A stretch of 64,000 nucleotides of DNA from Gyromitra esculenta (Eukaryota > Ascomycota > Pezizomycetes > Pezizales > Discinaceae): positions 1,116,001 to 1,180,000 of the forward strand of contig JBCAML010000022.1 in NCBI GenBank assembly GCA_038503075.1, given 5' to 3'. A model generated the notes under the pieces. The model saw only the letters and a program-made list of their open reading frames with translations. It searched no databases and was not told the DNA's origin. The position numbers and the translations under genes were made by a program. Positions 60,848 to 64,000 of this stretch are shown piece after piece (within the stretch, counting starts at the first letter, position 1; each line of letters starts with the position of its first letter).

Positions 60848-61866
60848 CTAATAGTAGTAAGCATCTCTAAACGGAAAGTCCTCCAAAAAGGTTTCATCCA
60901 GCACCTCCTCAGGTTCCGGATCTGGTGGTGGGGTTCTTGAACTGTTCTCCTGATTTTCATTAGCGTATGAGACCCTTGCGGAAGCTGGGGGCGACGCAGG
61001 CATCGTAGGATCCTCAAATATTATGAAATCTCCTTCCGCATTAACTGGGAAGGTATTTGGAGCTGATGTAGAGGCCCCAGTATTGCTGTCGGGGGAGAGC
61101 AGCTTTTCGGAGACCATGATGTTAGATTTCTTCTTGAGTTTCTTCTTTCGAATGCCTGAAAGCTGCCTTCTAGGAGCAAGTGCTGGGGTGAGAGCTTGAA
61201 GCCGCTTTTTGTGTGCTTTGCAGGCAGCATCCTTTTCTGCAGCTTCTTTGACAGCCTCTTCATGATCCCGGGCTCTAGTCATTATTGTGGAGGGGGAAAA
61301 GTGTGGAATTTGGTTTTGAAGACTGCGGGGATGTTGAGTAGGCAGCGGGGTTGGAGAGTTTGGGGAGGGGGCTGCTTGGGATATCAATGGAATCCGAAGT
61401 ATGGGAATCATCCCTTCTATTATCAATGGAGGAGGAAAGGGAGGTCTGATAATCTGACGGAATGGTATCTGTGGATGCTCTGGGGATAGTTGGAAGATAC
61501 TTGCTAAATTTAAATAGAAGCTTAAATCAGAAACACGTCGCAATAGAGGAAAACGAGAAAATTTTCAGTGTGCCTTAGCAACGTACCTGAACGGGCATCA
61601 AGTATCTCCTGGTTCCTGTTGCTTTTGGTGTCTTGGAGTTCTCCTTTCTGATTTCGAGCTGCTGTTTGATGACGATTATAGTCCTCGAGTCTATACAGCT
61701 TCTTCCTCGCCCTCCGCATCTTGTAAGTATGGTAAACCTTTGCCTTCCAATCACCAACCTCATGTGGAATACAGATCAGAAATTTCCTGCAAGGGCACGA
61801 TTGGGGGAATTTCGCAGCTCGTCGGGTGCCATGCCTCCAAGCCCTTCTTATGATATTCGAGGACAT
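60848..61866 (-). CDS. Hypothetical basic/proline-rich protein
   Basis: Not recognised. Two exons (61866-61587, 61503-60848; 83-bp intron with GTACGT donor and TTTAG acceptor) give 311 aa in a consistent frame. The first 90 residues are very basic (IIRRAWRHGTRRAAKF, YKMRRARKKLYRLEDYNRH), the middle is Pro/Ile/Ser-rich and disordered (about 95-150), then a Lys/Glu/Ala helix (MTRARDHEEAVKEAAEKDAACKA starting near 167), a KKKLKKK patch, and an acidic C-terminus ending in FRDAYYY. The basic patches suggest a nuclear or nucleic-acid-linked role, which is inference only. Confidence 0.55.
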
Positions 61867-62748
61867 CTTGCTGTTGTCGCTGAGGTTTAGAAGCTAGGAG
61901 TATTGATCACTCCAAAAGCAATTTTCCACTCCATCAGAACGACCAGCCGCTAAGCTACATAAGTTAAAGCGAAATTACCACTGATATAATTGAAGGATTT
62001 TGTGCTAGCACCGAATGCTTGGCTATGATTCTTAGCGGTATTACCATGGCCCCACTCACGTGTTGCTTGCTATAGTATTTTACGCATCCACATGTTATTA
62101 AAATTAAATGGACTGATTATGTACGAAGAGATATCACGGTAAATAGGTCAGGCACATTAAAAATTTTACAACGAATCATACTCGATGGAGGAAACCTGTC
62201 AAACACCTGTACTCTGCTTCACGCCATCGTATCCCCGGACCCCAGGGCTGTGAGGTTATCTGCTCTATCGTAAACTTGACACACACACAACCAGCTTGGT
62301 TACCAGAACGGCGAAAGCTTGTTGGCTCAGGAGTTAGATAGGGCTAGTGTCATTGAAAACCGACCTTGACATGTTTGGCTTCCTGTCTGGTCTACCTGGG
62401 GAAGCATGGAATTCAGCCGAGCAATCGCGATTCACCGTTCTGAAAATTCGATGGCGGCTGCGATAGGAACTTTATGTTTCAGATATAGCTCAGACCATCT
62501 GGTTCTTACTACAGGATCGGGCCTTTCCGTTAACCCCCGATATCGTAAAGTGTGCGAATAGTGTTGATAGTCCAGGTAAGAAAAAACAAATAAACCCATT
62601 GTTTGCGTGCTATCCAATGACTGGAAGCTTTAAGCCCATGTGCTCGTCTGTGATACATAGAGCCCTGGCTGTCGTACGTTACCTATTTATCGTCTCCTCA
62701 ACATCCTTCCCGAACGAGGAAAAAGGTTGAATAGACATCAACAACAAA
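61867..62748. promoter_or_regulatory. Divergent upstream region
   Basis: 882 bp between the hypothetical gene (-) and the flavoprotein gene (+). No recognised element apart from an isolated CACGTG at about 62058. Confidence 0.45.
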
Positions 62749-64000
62749 ATGCACGGACCTGAAGACTACGACGAAAAAACCTCTCTTCTAGGAGACCAGC
62801 AACTTGGGAGGGAAATAGCGGAATCGTCAATACAGTCGAGCGAGGATAGCCATCATGATCTTGTTTGGCCGGACGGCGCTCGACCAACTCACACAGATGT
62901 ATGGGGAACATTCCCATCGTCGCAACAGGGAGGAGTACAATGGAGGAGCCAGCGGCCAGAATCTAGGACTACATGTAGTCTTTTGTGCCGGACGGTATTT
63001 GCAGAGTGTTGCAGTGTTGGAGGACTTATGTATTTTTTAATTATTGCCGGGCTAGTCTCAATTGGTTTATTTTTGCATCTCGAACTTGTGCAATCGCCTC
63101 CGTATGTTAGAAAAGTTGCAATTATTGGTAAATATTACTTTTCACCTAGCATAAAATCCAATTAGTATACTTTAGTATATAATAACTATCGCTTATGGAT
63201 TCTGTATTCAATTGCTAGGAGCCGGCCCAGCAGGTGTCTCAGCCGCATACAATGTCCAGAAGTTCTCTCAGGAAGAGGGCATCCCAGTCAACATAACGCT
63301 CTACGAAAAGAATGACTATGTGGGCGGAAGAGCAACTTGCAGAGTCAATGTTGGTGATAATGATGGAAGCGATGATTATTTCACAGCCCAGATCGCGGCG
63401 AAGGGGTTCCATGCTTCGGATAAAAACCTCGTTGACACTGCTGACGAATTGAATCTAACACCTGTGATGCTTGATGGCAAGGAAGACACCGATTTATCAG
63501 GACGAAGTGGGGATCGCTGGGGAGTGTATGTCTTTTTCTCTCATCGCAGTTCTAGCCGAATATCATATTACTGCTAACTCTTACGAAACAGATTCGACGG
63601 TACGAGTATCGTCTACAGACAATCCCATCCAACAAACTTCCTCACGGGCTGGTGGTGGTCTCTCAAGCTCTTCTATTTCTACGGATACTCCCCCAAGAAC
63701 ACACAAAACACCGTCACGAACACCCGATCTAAGATTAAGCGGATCCATTCACCGAAATTCTTCCCCTTCGAATCGCTCAGCGCCGTCATCCAGGAACTCG
63801 ATCTCGCCGAAGAAACCTCTCTAACAGGCGCTCAGCTACTAGGTAAAAACAGCGTCGGCGCCTCCTTCCAACGGGACGTCGTGAATGGCTGGACTCGTCG
63901 AGATTTCGGCCAAAATCTCGGCCAGATTAGCGGGTTTGCGGCCATGGCAGCTCCAGACGACGGCCGGGACATGACTATAGAAGGCGGGCACTGGAAACTA
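62749..64000 (+). CDS. Prenylcysteine oxidase/lyase-like FAD enzyme (partial at 3' end)
   Basis: Exons 62749-63127, 63219-63525 and 63592 to beyond the window edge are in frame. The first exon encodes a cytosolic-like acidic/Ser-rich N-terminus and a membrane helix (about 97-118, YFLIIAGLVSIGLFLHLEL), suggesting a signal-anchor. The second starts the FAD-binding Rossmann fold, IIGAGPAG (about 125-132) and ITLYEKNDYVGGRAT. The third continues with WWWSLKLFYFYGYSP and NGWTRRDFGQNLGQISGFAAMAAPDDG, which resemble the prenylcysteine lyase domain of PCYOX1-type enzymes. Those oxidise prenylcysteine thioethers released from degraded prenylated proteins. A generic flavin amine oxidase is the alternative. 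A TACATGTA octamer falls in the first exon. Confidence 0.88.

Overview
This window is nuclear DNA of a filamentous ascomycete (Pezizomycotina). The evidence is a COT-1/NDR kinase of N. crassa-like length, a Zn2Cys6 regulator, fungal mitochondrial import genes (TIM44, TIM54), an Iec1-like zinc-finger protein, and short GT-AG introns of about 45-240 bp. Low gene density and many small TA-flanked inverted-repeat elements hint at a Pezizomycetes-type genome, but the class is inference. All exon chains below were built by hand and checked for reading-frame continuity.

Layout. 1-3.3 kb: COT-1 kinase (+) behind a leader with no ATG for 940 nt. 5.95-7.77 kb: OLA1/YchF ATPase (-), divergent from a PPPDE/DeSI-type cysteine protease (+, 8.57-9.46 kb). 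9.88-10.33 kb: a small charged protein. 11.9-13.6 kb: TIM44 (-), divergent from tubulin cofactor E (+, 14.0-15.8 kb). 16.4-17.1 kb: a RING protein (-). 17.1-21.1 kb: intergenic with inverted-repeat elements. 21.1-22.7 kb: a D-2-hydroxyacid dehydrogenase (+). 25.9-28.1 kb: a Zn2Cys6 transcription factor (-) with a 1.28-kb ATG-free leader, then an approximately 11-kb stretch without a convincing gene. 39.2-40.0 kb: a four-helix membrane protein (+). 41.9-43.2 kb: a hypothetical multi-exon gene (-) followed by frame-shifted coding-like debris. 47.5-48.5 kb: an Iec1-like C2H2 protein (+). 49-56 kb: a dense cluster of MITE-like elements enclosing one small membrane-protein gene. 56.4-57.8 kb: TIM54 (+). 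60.8-61.9 kb: a hypothetical gene (-). 62.7 kb to the end: a prenylcysteine-oxidase-like flavoprotein (+), cut by the window edge.

The genes are mostly housekeeping and regulatory and do not form a metabolic cluster. TIM44 (import motor) and TIM54 (TIM22 complex) both serve the mitochondrial inner membrane. OLA1/PPPDE and TIM44/TBCE are head-to-head pairs that may share promoters. The most unusual features are the nested or abutting MITE families, with mutations between copies that look like repeat-induced point mutation (RIP), and the two very long ATG-depleted, pyrimidine-rich leaders on the two regulatory genes.
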